A program made the translations under genes and the position numbers. The notes beneath the pieces are model-generated. The model had not been told where the DNA came from and made no database searches. It saw nothing but the letters and a program-made list of their open reading frames with translations. 64,000 bases of DNA from Siphonobacter aquaeclarae (GTDB lineage: Bacteria > Bacteroidota > Bacteroidia > Cytophagales > Spirosomataceae): NCBI RefSeq assembly GCF_900103285.1, contig NZ_FNGS01000011.1, positions 1 through 64,000 on the forward strand, written 5' to 3'. Below are positions 27,946-35,738 of the stretch, in pieces. How positions within the stretch are numbered: the first letter of the stretch is position 1; each line of letters opens with the position of its first letter.

Positions 27946-28713
27946 ATGAAACGTCTGGAAAACAAAGTCGCCCTGATCACCGGAGGCGCCGGCAGTATCG
28001 GGCTGACCACCGCCGAGCTGTTCCGTCAGAACGGAGCAAAAGTCATGCTCGTTGACCTCAGCGAGGAAGCCCTGCAGGATGCCGTTCACCGACTGGGTAT
28101 CGGTACCGGTCAGGATTTAGCCTATACCGTTGCGGACGTCACCCAGGCGGCCGACGTAGAGAATTACGTAAAGGAAACGGTGAAGCGTTTCGGGAAGATT
28201 GATATCTTTTTCAACAACGCCGGCATCGAAGGCGTCGTCAAACCGATTGAAGAGTATCCGGAAGAAGTATTCGACAAAGTCATTGCCGTCAACGTCAAGG
28301 GAGTATGGCTGGGCTGTAAATATGTCCTGCCGGAAATGAAAGACGGGGGGAGTATCATCATTACCTCGTCTGTTGCCGGACTTGGCGGTACGCCCGGCGT
28401 ATCAGCCTACGTCACGAGCAAGCACGCGACCATCGGGCTGATGCGGACGGTTGCGCTCGAAGCCGCTCCCCGTAAAATCCGGGTGAATACGGTACACCCG
28501 TCGCCGGTCGACAACCGCATGATGCGGAGCCTCGAAGGCGGATTTGCACCCGGGCATGCCGAGCAGGCGCAGCATCAGTTTGCAGAGGCCATTCCGCTGA
28601 AACGGTACGCCCAGCCCACCGAAATTGCCGAGCTGGTGTTGTTTCTGGCCGGAGATGAAAGCCGGTTTATTACCGGAAGTACCTATGTGATTGACGGAGG
28701 AATGCAGGCGTGA
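27946..28713 (+). CDS. Short-chain dehydrogenase/reductase
   Basis: A classical SDR of 255 residues. The cofactor motif TGGAGSIG is at 12-19 with an acidic residue (D37) after beta-2, which favours NAD over NADP. NNAG lies at 90-93, and the catalytic tetrad includes Y155 and K159 in SAYVTSKHA. The end FITGSTYVIDGGMQA is the usual C-terminal signature. The substrate cannot be told. It is monocistronic, with a strong terminator. Confidence 0.92.
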   Translation: MKRLENKVALITGGAGSIGLTTAELFRQNGAKVMLVDLSEEALQDAVHRLGIGTGQDLAYTVADVTQAADVENYVKETVKRFGKIDIFFNNAGIEGVVKPIEEYPEEVFDKVIAVNVKGVWLGCKYVLPEMKDGGSIIITSSVAGLGGTPGVSAYVTSKHATIGLMRTVALEAAPRKIRVNTVHPSPVDNRMMRSLEGGFAPGHAEQAQHQFAEAIPLKRYAQPTEIAELVLFLAGDESRFITGSTYVIDGGMQA

Positions 28714-28732
28714 GCCGGATCGCCTCCACGAC

Positions 28733-28757
28733 AAAGCCCCGGCCGTCCCGGGGCTTT
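28733..28757 (+). terminator. Terminator of the SDR gene
   Basis: AAAGCCCCGG (28733-28742), five-base loop, CCGGGGCTTT (28748-28757), continuing into T. Confidence 0.92.
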
Positions 28758-28825
28758 TTTTGTGCCGGAATACCCCTTCGTCCTCTTCTTCCTTCATTAT
28801 ATTTCTCTTTCCCCTCGCAAAGCCA

Positions 28826-28833
28826 TACCTTTG
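28826..28833 (+). promoter_or_regulatory. -7 element upstream of purL
   Basis: TACCTTTG matches TAnnTTTG, 76 bases before the purL ATG. The -33 side is weak (TTTC). Confidence 0.45.
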
Positions 28834-28909
28834 TGACCAGATAGAAAAACCGGACGATTAGTCTCTGATCGCTCTGTAGATTTGTTTTTCGAAATCCGAA
28901 ATTCTACCA

Positions 28910-31147
28910 ATGGCACAAGTTACTGAGGCCTTGCCTACCGTCGAGACCGCGAAGAAACTCGGCTTGCTTCCCGAAGAATACGATCGCATCTGCGAAATCC
29001 TGAACCGGCCGCCCAACTTCACCGAACTGAGTATCTTTTCCGTGATGTGGTCGGAACACTGCTCCTACAAGAACTCCATCGTCTGGCTGAAAAAACTGCC
29101 GAAGGATTCGCCGAAGATGCTGGCCAAGGCCGGAGAAGAAAATGCCGGGCTGGTCGACCTCGGAGAAGGTATCGCCTGTGCCTTCAAGATTGAATCACAC
29201 AACCACCCGTCAGCGCTGGAACCTTACCAGGGCGCGGCGACGGGTGTCGGCGGTATCAACCGCGATATCTTCACGATGGGCGCCCGCCCCATTGCTCAGC
29301 TGAACTCCCTCCGTTTCGGCAATATCGATCTCCCGAAAACCAAACGCCTGCTCAAAGGCGTCGTCAAGGGTATCGGTGACTATGGCAATGCTTTCGGGAT
29401 TCCGACAGTCGGCGGAGAAGTATTCTTCGACGATTGCTACAATGTCAACCCCCTCGTCAATGCTTTCTCGGCAGGTATCGTGGAGGTAGGCAAAGTGGCC
29501 AAAGCAACGAGCTATGGCGTGGGTAACCCGGTATTCATCGTTGGTTCGTCGACCGGCAAAGACGGTATCGGCGGCGCGAGCTTCGCCTCCGAAGATATTT
29601 CCGAAAAATCAACGGAAAAGCTGCCTGCCGTGCAGGTAGGTGACCCGTTCATGGAGAAACTTCTCCTGGAAGCGACGCTGGAAGTCATCGAAACCGGCCA
29701 TGTAGTGGGTATTCAGGACATGGGTGCCGCGGGTATTATCTGCTCGACGTCTGAAATGTCTGCCAAGGGCGAACACGGAATGGAGATCAACCTCGACCTC
29801 GTACCGTCGCGTCAGCAGAACATGAAGGGCTGGGAGCTGCTTCTTTCCGAATCCCAGGAGCGCATGCTGGTCGTTGTTGAAAAGGGCAAGGAACACATCA
29901 TCCAGGATATTTTCGAGAAGTGGGACCTGAACTGCGTGCAGATCGGGGAAGTAACGGATACGAAGCGCCTGCGTTTCTACCGTGACGGTGAGCTCGTAGC
30001 CGATGTACCGGCGGAAGACCTCGTCCTCGGCGGCGGCGCTCCCCAGTACCACCGGGAGTATACCGAGCCTGCTTATTATCAGGAATTCAAGAAATTTGAT
30101 ATTCAGACCGTAGCCGACGTCGCCAATGCGGAAGAAATCCGCAGCGTGGCCCGTCACCTGCTGTCACACCCCAATATTGCGTCGAAGAAATGGGTAGCAG
30201 AGCAGTACGATCACACGATCGGTACCAGCACCCGGACCTTCAATACGCCCGCCGACGCCGCAGTAGTTCAGATCCGCGGTACGGAAAAGGCGATCGTGAT
30301 TACGGTAGACTGCAACGCCCGCTATGTCAACGCCGACCCTGAAGTAGGTACTGCCATCGCGGTATCGGAAGCAGCCCGGAATATCGTTTGTACCGGCGGC
30401 GAGCCCCTCGCGATCACCAATAACCTGAACTTCGGCAATCCGTATGTTCCGGAAGTATACTGGCAGTTTGTCGGCGCCATCAAAGGCATGAGCCGTGCCT
30501 GCGAGAAATTCGGTACACCGGTTACGGGCGGTAACGTGAGTTTCTATAACCAGTCGTCCGACGGTGGTCCGGTTTTCCCGACCCCGACCATCGGTATGCT
30601 CGGTGAAATGGCGACGCCGGATCTGTTGACGACGCTAGCCTTCCAGGAAGCTGGCGACCTGATTTACCTGGTAGGTTCTTCGAAAAACGACATCGCTTCT
30701 TCGGAATACCTCTACAGCTACCGTGGCGTGAAAGCGTCTCCGGCGCCTGCGTTCGATATCGATGAAGAATACCACATTCAGAACGTCACCAAAGAGTTGA
30801 TCTCAGCGAAGGCTGTCGCCTCAGTTCACGACGTATCCGACGGCGGGCTTTTCACGGCCCTCGCAGAAGCTGCGATCTGGAATAACCTCGGCTTCGCGAT
30901 TGAAAGCGACCGTGAATTCCGGAAGGACGCCTTCCTCTTCGGAGAAAGTCAGAGCCGGGTAATTGTTTCCGTGAAACCGGCACAACAGGCGGCGCTCGAG
31001 CACCTGCTCCTCGACAGCAACGCGTCTTTCAGTCTCCTCGGCAAGGTAACCGCCGGCGGTCTGACGGTTGACGGCGCAGAAATTCTTGCTACCGCTGAAG
31101 CGAAAGACCTGCATGGAAATTCGCTCCAGCGTGCGCTTAATGTGTAA
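28910..31147 (+). CDS. purL: Phosphoribosylformylglycinamidine synthase subunit PurL
   Basis: Fourth step of purine synthesis: converts FGAR to FGAM with ATP and ammonia delivered by PurQ. At 745 residues it is the short PurL form that needs separate PurS and PurQ, neither of which is in the window. Motifs include MWSEHCSYKNS (active-site histidine), FKIESHNHPSALEPYQGAATGVGGI and IQDMGAAGIICSTSEM, plus the second AIRS-like half with TGGNVSFYNQS. It ends beside a 31-bp inverted repeat and a terminator. Confidence 0.96.
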   Translation: MAQVTEALPTVETAKKLGLLPEEYDRICEILNRPPNFTELSIFSVMWSEHCSYKNSIVWLKKLPKDSPKMLAKAGEENAGLVDLGEGIACAFKIESHNHPSALEPYQGAATGVGGINRDIFTMGARPIAQLNSLRFGNIDLPKTKRLLKGVVKGIGDYGNAFGIPTVGGEVFFDDCYNVNPLVNAFSAGIVEVGKVAKATSYGVGNPVFIVGSSTGKDGIGGASFASEDISEKSTEKLPAVQVGDPFMEKLLLEATLEVIETGHVVGIQDMGAAGIICSTSEMSAKGEHGMEINLDLVPSRQQNMKGWELLLSESQERMLVVVEKGKEHIIQDIFEKWDLNCVQIGEVTDTKRLRFYRDGELVADVPAEDLVLGGGAPQYHREYTEPAYYQEFKKFDIQTVADVANAEEIRSVARHLLSHPNIASKKWVAEQYDHTIGTSTRTFNTPADAAVVQIRGTEKAIVITVDCNARYVNADPEVGTAIAVSEAARNIVCTGGEPLAITNNLNFGNPYVPEVYWQFVGAIKGMSRACEKFGTPVTGGNVSFYNQSSDGGPVFPTPTIGMLGEMATPDLLTTLAFQEAGDLIYLVGSSKNDIASSEYLYSYRGVKASPAPAFDIDEEYHIQNVTKELISAKAVASVHDVSDGGLFTALAEAAIWNNLGFAIESDREFRKDAFLFGESQSRVIVSVKPAQQAALEHLLLDSNASFSLLGKVTAGGLTVDGAEILATAEAKDLHGNSLQRALNV

Positions 31148-31152
31148 AAGCG

Positions 31153-31242
31153 GTTTACTGTTTTCGGTTTACTGTTTTCAGTTGAATGTCCTGTAATGTA
31201 CCCGAACCGATAACTGAAAACAGTAAACCGAAAACTGTAAAC
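31153..31242. repeat. 31-bp inverted repeat of the 'AAAACAGTAAACCG' word family
   Basis: Arms 31153-31183 and 31212-31242 are complementary with one mismatch over 31 bases, loop 28 bases. The arms are built from the words GTTTACTG, TTTTCGG and TTTTCAG. The same words occur at 50567-50649, 56094-56170 and near 48000. Confidence 0.92.
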
Positions 31243-31247
31243 TCTTC

Positions 31248-31281
31248 AAAAAAGCCAATGCTCCTCTGCATTGGCTTTTTT
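31248..31281 (+). terminator. Terminator of purL
   Basis: AAAAAAGCCAATG (31248-31260) pairs perfectly with CATTGGCTTTTTT (31269-31281), loop eight bases. A standard terminator placed directly after the word-repeat hairpin. Confidence 0.93.
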
Positions 31282-31317
31282 TGTTTCTGCTCTTTCTTCA
31301 CTTTTTTTCCGGATCGC

Positions 31318-31348
31318 TTGCACGGTATCCGTTCGGTTTGCACATTTG
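31318..31348 (+). promoter_or_regulatory. Promoter of the 31.4-33.3 kb operon
   Basis: TTG (31318-31320), a 20-base spacer, then CACATTTG (31341-31348), one base off the TAnnTTTG consensus. The start of transcription would fall at about 31355, inside the AT-rich element that follows. Confidence 0.6.
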
Positions 31349-31349
31349 T

Positions 31350-31375
31350 ATTAATTATAATTAGTCTAAATAAAC
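31350..31375. promoter_or_regulatory. AT-rich element overlapping the transcription start, possible Fur-type site
   Basis: An almost pure A/T stretch (ATTAATTATAATTAG) followed by the half-site TCTAAAT (31365-31371), in imperfect dyad arrangement. Its position just after the -7 element fits a repressor operator. A Fur-type site is suggested by composition only. Confidence 0.4.
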
Positions 31376-31387
31376 AAACATAGACTG

Positions 31388-31603
31388 ATGAACCATACAT
31401 GTTTGCGCTTCCGAATCGATTTGCCGTCTCCCCTGGGATTGCAACAGGTACGTGACGACCTTTTCCGGCTGGGTATCACCCGGTTCAGCGTCGATTTTGT
31501 CACCCAATCGCTCGAAGTATTCACCGAATGGATCGCTCCGGAGCGCATCGAAGACGCCATGCGCCGTTCGGGCCGCCAATGCAAACGTCTGAAAACGAAC
31601 TGA
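31388..31603 (+). CDS. Small protein with HMA-like fold pattern, no metal motif
   Basis: A 71-residue protein. The alternation of short strands and two helices (RFRID, LGLQQVRDDLFRLG, FSVDFVTQSLEVFT, APERIEDAMRRSG) resembles the beta-alpha-beta-beta-alpha-beta pattern of heavy-metal-associated domains such as CopZ. The CxxC metal site is absent. It is the first gene of a tight plus-strand operon (next start 6 bp downstream). The assignment is structural guesswork; coding status is supported by the promoter and spacing. Confidence 0.6.
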   Translation: MNHTCLRFRIDLPSPLGLQQVRDDLFRLGITRFSVDFVTQSLEVFTEWIAPERIEDAMRRSGRQCKRLKTN

Positions 31604-31609
31604 CCGCCT

Positions 31610-31933
31610 ATGCACCAGCACCATTGCTTCCGGACACTGTCCCAACGCGAAAACGGGTACATCGGCTATTGTGACAGCTGCCAGAGCTACAACGTTGCGT
31701 ACCAGAACCTGCTGCTGGTTTTCAATGCAGACGACTACCAGTACTTTCTCGAGATGCTCAAAGAGCGGACCAACATGACCTATTTCCCCACCACCCACGG
31801 CAAGGAAATCATGATGCGCTCGCCGATCATGAATCTCAATATTCTCCTGGCCGAAAACGAGCTCGACGACCTCATCGAGATGATGGACGAGCTACGTCTG
31901 CTGGTCGACGCACAAAAAATCCTGTACTCCTGA
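31610..31933 (+). CDS. Conserved hypothetical protein (DUF6686-like)
   Basis: A 107-residue soluble protein. The N-terminus has CFRTLSQRENGYIGYCDSCQSYNVAYQNL, with a CxxC that could bind zinc or iron, and histidines at 2, 4 and 5. The rest is helical and Leu/Met/Asp-rich. It resembles a family I recall as DUF6686, found in Cytophagales; this was not verified. It sits second in the operon, 1 bp before the next gene. Confidence 0.7.
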   Translation: MHQHHCFRTLSQRENGYIGYCDSCQSYNVAYQNLLLVFNADDYQYFLEMLKERTNMTYFPTTHGKEIMMRSPIMNLNILLAENELDDLIEMMDELRLLVDAQKILYS

Positions 31934-31934
31934 T

Positions 31935-32330
31935 ATGTCCGTTACCCGCATCCGCATTCTGTTTTTCTGGGTCCTGACGACCGTCGCCATGATCCTGCAC
32001 TTCGACTTTCACATCGGAGACCTGTTTTATGGCATTGATATTGTCCGGCCGGGGGCCAACGGGCAAAAGCCGGCAGCGCTGGTTGTCATCCGCTTCGTCT
32101 TTGAGATTTTCCCGCTGATCTGGGCCGTGGCGCTGCTGTATGCGTCGTCCGGCCTGTGGCGAACGATCAATTTCGGCCTGACGATCCCCTTCACCCTGTC
32201 ACACCTCGCGCATGTTTTCGAAGAAATCAAAGAAGGAGATCCTTCTCAATTACTGCTGCTGACATTCGTCGCCCTGATGAGTATCCTGCTTACCCTCGAA
32301 TCCTGGAAGTGGAGAAAACAAGAGCATTAA
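31935..32330 (+). CDS. Small integral membrane protein, function unknown
   Basis: A 131-residue protein with about four hydrophobic segments (roughly 7-27, 47-70, 75-95 and 103-122) and a basic C-terminus. No family was recognised. The histidines in HFDFHIGD and LSHLAHVFEE, near membrane boundaries, are worth noting as possible metal or heme ligands, but this is speculation. It starts 1 bp after the preceding stop and ends 11 bp before the exported protein that follows. Confidence 0.7.
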   Translation: MSVTRIRILFFWVLTTVAMILHFDFHIGDLFYGIDIVRPGANGQKPAALVVIRFVFEIFPLIWAVALLYASSGLWRTINFGLTIPFTLSHLAHVFEEIKEGDPSQLLLLTFVALMSILLTLESWKWRKQEH

Positions 32331-32341
32331 CCGATCACCCG

Positions 32342-33271
32342 ATGAAACAAACCCTTTTTACCCTCGCCCTGAGCGGCCTTGCGCTCACGACTTTCGCCCA
32401 GAAATCAGCTGATATTCAGGCTATCAAAGGCCAGTGCGGTTGCCAGGCAGTTACGTTCAAGTATGCTGAAACGTTCTCTCCCAGCAAAGAGTACAAGTTC
32501 AAAGACCGGAAGGAGCTCGGCGGGCTGGAATACGTCTTCGTCGACGAAGAAACACCCGACAAGCTGGTACTGATGCACCTGCTGGTCATCAACGACAGCA
32601 CCGTCATCAAGCACTGGCGAGAAGACTGGAAGTACCAGAACACCGACCTCCTCGCCTACGAAGACGGTCATAACTGGAAGTACAAGGCTATTTCTCCGAA
32701 AGAAGCCAAAGGCCAATGGTCTCAGCAGGTATTCGAAGTAGACGACAGCCCTCGGTATGAAGGGTCGGCTACCTGGTTTCATGCCGACGGTCGTCACGTC
32801 TGGGAAAATACTACTGATGCTCCCCTGCCCCGCCGGGAGTATACCACCCGGAACGACTACAACGTCATGCGCCGGACCAACCGCATCGTCATTACCAGCT
32901 ATGGCTACCTCCATGATCAGGACAATGGTAAGATTCTGCGTACGCTCGATGGCGAAAAAATCATCGCTTACGAAAAAGGTATCAACGACTACCGTCGCGT
33001 TAACGTCAATGCCTGCAAGGCAGCGAAAGACTGGTGGACGAAAAACAGGACCTTCTGGGTCGATGTCCGCAACGTATGGGGAGATATCATCGCCCGGAAA
33101 AAAGGCATTCAACTGGAGAAAAACGCCGGCGGAAAAAGCCTGAGCCAGTCGCTCAACGACCTCGCCGACGCCTACGCCAAAGCGCCGAAACCTACCGCTG
33201 AAAACAAAGCAGAGATTCGTTCAACCATCGAAAAATTCCTGAAAAACAAAGAGTTGATCGGGATGAAATAA
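32342..33271 (+). CDS. Exported conserved protein (DUF6607-like)
   Basis: A 309-residue protein with a signal peptide (MKQTLFTLALSGLALTTFAQ). After it comes IKGQCGCQAVTFKYAETFSP, with two close cysteines, then a beta-rich central part rich in Trp and Tyr (HWREDWKYQN, WSQQVFEVDDSPRYEGSATW) and a helical C-terminus. It resembles a Bacteroidota family I recall as DUF6607; not verified. It is the last gene of the four-gene operon and is followed by a terminator and a 28-bp inverted repeat. Confidence 0.78.
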   Translation: MKQTLFTLALSGLALTTFAQKSADIQAIKGQCGCQAVTFKYAETFSPSKEYKFKDRKELGGLEYVFVDEETPDKLVLMHLLVINDSTVIKHWREDWKYQNTDLLAYEDGHNWKYKAISPKEAKGQWSQQVFEVDDSPRYEGSATWFHADGRHVWENTTDAPLPRREYTTRNDYNVMRRTNRIVITSYGYLHDQDNGKILRTLDGEKIIAYEKGINDYRRVNVNACKAAKDWWTKNRTFWVDVRNVWGDIIARKKGIQLEKNAGGKSLSQSLNDLADAYAKAPKPTAENKAEIRSTIEKFLKNKELIGMK

Positions 33272-33298
33272 GAAAAGCTGCCATTCAGACAGCTTTTC
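33272..33298 (+). terminator. Terminator of the DUF6607-like gene
   Basis: GAAAAGCTG (33272-33280) pairs with CAGCTTTTC (33290-33298), nine-base loop, starting immediately after the stop codon. Confidence 0.8.
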
Positions 33299-33309
33299 CT
33301 TCTGCTCTT

Positions 33310-33373
33310 TGTCTGTGAAGTCTGTGTAGTCTGTGAGATACTTTTCTCACAGACTACACAGACTTCACAGACA
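33310..33373. repeat. Perfect 28-bp inverted repeat of the 'GTCTGTGAAG' word family
   Basis: Arms 33310-33337 and 33346-33373 are exactly complementary over 28 bases, with an eight-base loop. Each arm contains three variants of the word GTCTGTG(A/T)AG. It lies between two convergent genes and its second arm abuts the stop of the GDPD gene. The same words occur at 4-22. Confidence 0.95.
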
Positions 33374-34381
33374 TTATTTCTCCGATTTCAGAGCGAAGAG
33401 TTTCTCCGGCTCATCCGTCGTGATGTAATCGGCTTTCTGTGCCAGGAAGCCTTTCATCAGTTCGGGGTCATTGACCGTCCAGATATTGACCGTCAGTTTC
33501 CGTTCGTGGGCTTCCGGAATCCAGCCTTCGTTTTTCTTCAGTACTGAAAAGTGATAGTCAAATCCGTCGATACCTGCGGCCGCAAGCTGTTCCGGGGTCT
33601 TGTCGCCGTTGAGGTACGCGACTTTCGCAAACGGATCGAGTTCTTTCACTTTTTTGCATACGTCGAAGTCAAAGGCGATGTAATCCACCCAGCCCTGGGC
33701 TTTCAGCTCCCGTACTTTCGCTATTACCTTTTCGGTCAGCTTCAGGGAACGTTCCTTTGAGATTTTGGAGCTTTTGATTTCGAGGACGAGGCGCGTCTTC
33801 TGCTGTTTCATCCCCTCGGTGAGGTATTCTTCCAGCGAAGGCAGGGTTTCTCCGTTTTTCAGGCGAAGCGCCGCCAGTTCAGAGCGGGAAGCCGTTTCGA
33901 GGTTGACGCCGTCATGCATATGGTCGTGGCTGACGATGAGGCCGGAATCCGCCGTCATGTGAACGTCGAATTCACTTCCGAAACATCCCAGCTTCGCCGC
34001 TTCACGCAGCGACGCGATGGAGTTCTGACTGGCGCCGGTGTTTTTCCAGGCCCCGCGGTGCGCGATGACACCGTTGCGGTTGAAGCGATCCTGCACAACC
34101 CGAAAGGTAGCGCTGACCTTTCCGGCGGGGCCGGTTCCTTCTACCGTGAGGTCGTACCAGTCCTGATCAGCCGTCTTTCCTTTGAAGTAAACCTGCTGTT
34201 TGCCGTTGATTCCGAATAGTTTAGCCTGCGGACCGGAAAGCTTTGCCTTCTTCAATCCGACAAGGGTACCGACGACCGGGTCGGCCGTGGTGAAAGAGTA
34301 GTCGTCCAGCGCAGGCTGCTGGGCGATCGCGGAGGAAATCAGAGAGCTCATCACACAACTGAGGATCCAACCTTTTTTCAT
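33374..34381 (-). CDS. Exported glycerophosphodiester phosphodiesterase-family protein
   Basis: A 335-residue protein with a signal peptide (MKKGWILSCVMSSLISSAIAQ). The GDPD barrel begins at GVIAHRGAWKNTGASQNSIAS, where the usual P-E-N-T is replaced by SQNS. EFDVHMTADSGLIVSHDHMHDG supplies the metal and catalytic residues. Later blocks KTRLVLEIKSSK and ADYITTDEPEKLFAL are typical. The residue change in the catalytic PEN motif means activity should be treated with care. About 90 residues of beta-rich sequence precede the barrel. ATG 34381 was chosen as the signal-peptide start. Confidence 0.85.
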   Translation of the reverse strand: MKKGWILSCVMSSLISSAIAQQPALDDYSFTTADPVVGTLVGLKKAKLSGPQAKLFGINGKQQVYFKGKTADQDWYDLTVEGTGPAGKVSATFRVVQDRFNRNGVIAHRGAWKNTGASQNSIASLREAAKLGCFGSEFDVHMTADSGLIVSHDHMHDGVNLETASRSELAALRLKNGETLPSLEEYLTEGMKQQKTRLVLEIKSSKISKERSLKLTEKVIAKVRELKAQGWVDYIAFDFDVCKKVKELDPFAKVAYLNGDKTPEQLAAAGIDGFDYHFSVLKKNEGWIPEAHERKLTVNIWTVNDPELMKGFLAQKADYITTDEPEKLFALKSEK

Positions 34382-34434
34382 AAAACCGGGAAGCTTTTTT
34401 GAGTTCGGCGCCAAAGGTAGCCCTTCCCGGACAC

Positions 34435-34469
34435 AAAAAAACCGGATCACGACAAAATACGTGATCCGG
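34435..34469 (-). terminator. Terminator of the JmjC/cupin gene
   Basis: CCGGATCACG (34442-34451) pairs perfectly with CGTGATCCGG (34460-34469); on the minus strand a run of T follows. Confidence 0.9.
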
Positions 34470-34492
34470 CTGAAAATATCATTTTCTCCGCG

Positions 34493-35383
34493 TCAGGCAG
34501 GTTCGAGAACCCGTCCCTTGCCCCCATTGGAGACCACTATCTGGTTGGCATATTCTTCTGCCTTGCGGCTTTTGTAATTCCACCAGCGGGGGCCGAAGTT
34601 TTTCTTCATGACGTCGTCGAAGGTGCGCATCGCTGTAATGTTGAAGATACCTTCTGCGCGGGTCGACAGCGAAGGATCCCAGGCACGGACGGCCAGGGCA
34701 TATCCGCCCTCGAGGTAATTCATGTAGTGCCATACGCCGGACGGAATATAGAGCATATCTCCATGTTCCATCACGCAGTCATATCCTTCGAGGTACTTCA
34801 TCGCCGGATGCTTTTCGTAGTCCGGGTTTTCCGGGTCTACGTAGCTCAGGATACCGTAGGGCATACGGTAGAGGTGCTTGGAGTACTTCTGATCAAACAG
34901 GATGACGCGTTTTCTTCCGTGAAACTGGGTCAGGAACACGTTCGACAGGTCCATGTCATAATGCAGGTAGACAATGGAGCCGGCGCCGCCGAAAAACATC
35001 ATGGGGTACTTCTTGAGGAAGCCCTTCATGAGGTGCTCGGGGAAGGTAAAATCGTTACAGAGATCGGGGATGTGATCGAAGATGTTGAAGAGGAACATCC
35101 GGAGGTCTACCGGCCCTGAAGCGATCAGGTCCAGGTACTCTCCGAATTTCATCACCTTGTCCGGTTGGTTGAGCTTCGACGTGGGCGTCGGCTTCGAGTT
35201 ATCGTACAGGGGGACCTCAATATTACCAGCCAGTTTCTTGAAATAGTCAAGCCGCCATTTCTCGAAAGCAGGCCACTTTTCCGTGATTCCCCGGAGGATA
35301 ACCGGGCGGTGAGGTTTCAGGTATTTTTCGCGAAACTCCTCGCCGGAAATATTTTCGACTACGTCGACGGGATGTAGCTTCAT
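34493..35383 (-). CDS. JmjC/cupin-like (FIH-type) iron-dependent oxygenase
   Basis: A 296-residue protein of the cupin_8/JmjC class, 2-oxoglutarate and Fe(II)-dependent hydroxylases. The facial triad appears as H141 and D143 (HYDMD) with H219 (GVWHYMN). RPVILRGITEKWPAFEKW at 26-43 is the typical N-terminal segment of this family. The substrate, probably a protein side chain, is unknown. ATG 35383 was chosen because the longer frame to 35455 would run upstream through the promoter. A clear terminator follows. Confidence 0.87.
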   Translation of the reverse strand: MKLHPVDVVENISGEEFREKYLKPHRPVILRGITEKWPAFEKWRLDYFKKLAGNIEVPLYDNSKPTPTSKLNQPDKVMKFGEYLDLIASGPVDLRMFLFNIFDHIPDLCNDFTFPEHLMKGFLKKYPMMFFGGAGSIVYLHYDMDLSNVFLTQFHGRKRVILFDQKYSKHLYRMPYGILSYVDPENPDYEKHPAMKYLEGYDCVMEHGDMLYIPSGVWHYMNYLEGGYALAVRAWDPSLSTRAEGIFNITAMRTFDDVMKKNFGPRWWNYKSRKAEEYANQIVVSNGGKGRVLEPA

Positions 35384-35422
35384 ATTGGCAAACTGGAAAT
35401 TGAATTTATCGAACAATAAACG

Positions 35423-35455
35423 CAAAAGTAAGGCATTCCTATTGCATAATTCCAA
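35423..35455 (-). promoter_or_regulatory. Promoter of the JmjC/cupin gene
   Basis: On the minus strand, TTG (35455-35453), a 22-base spacer and TACTTTTG (35430-35423). The predicted start of transcription leaves a leader of about 30 bases. Confidence 0.75.
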
Positions 35456-35519
35456 TAACCAACCGGAAAAGATCAGGCCGTTCGTGTAAATCTTTTTATT
35501 ACGCGCCCGACGGAACCTG

Positions 35520-35732
35520 TCAGCCCTTGCTGATCATGCTGACGCCGGTGATCAGGAAGACGGTACCAACGAGAAACGGAACCAGCGATTCCCACTGGGA
35601 AATCTTCCAGCCAAGGGTAGGTTTGCCGTCGTTGAGGAAGGCGACGCAGGCGAACAGGATAATGACTGTTCCGAGGATGGTAAAAAACGCGCCGAACGCA
35701 CGCTTCATGGGGTTAGGAGTTACAGGTTGCAT
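35520..35732 (-). CDS. Small two-helix membrane protein
   Basis: A 70-residue protein with two hydrophobic segments (about 12-32 and 50-67) joined by a polar loop. The first ATG gives 70 residues; MKRAFGAFF at residue 9 is an alternative start. It follows rsgA by 6 bp and probably belongs to the kdtA-rsgA transcript. Function unknown. Confidence 0.7.
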   Translation of the reverse strand: MQPVTPNPMKRAFGAFFTILGTVIILFACVAFLNDGKPTLGWKISQWESLVPFLVGTVFLITGVSMISKG

Positions 35733-35738
35733 AGGGGG

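Noticed and set aside
33310-33373. Inverted repeats considered as CRISPR repeats
   Set aside because: There is no array of regularly spaced identical repeats with unique spacers and no cas genes; the structures are single palindromes.
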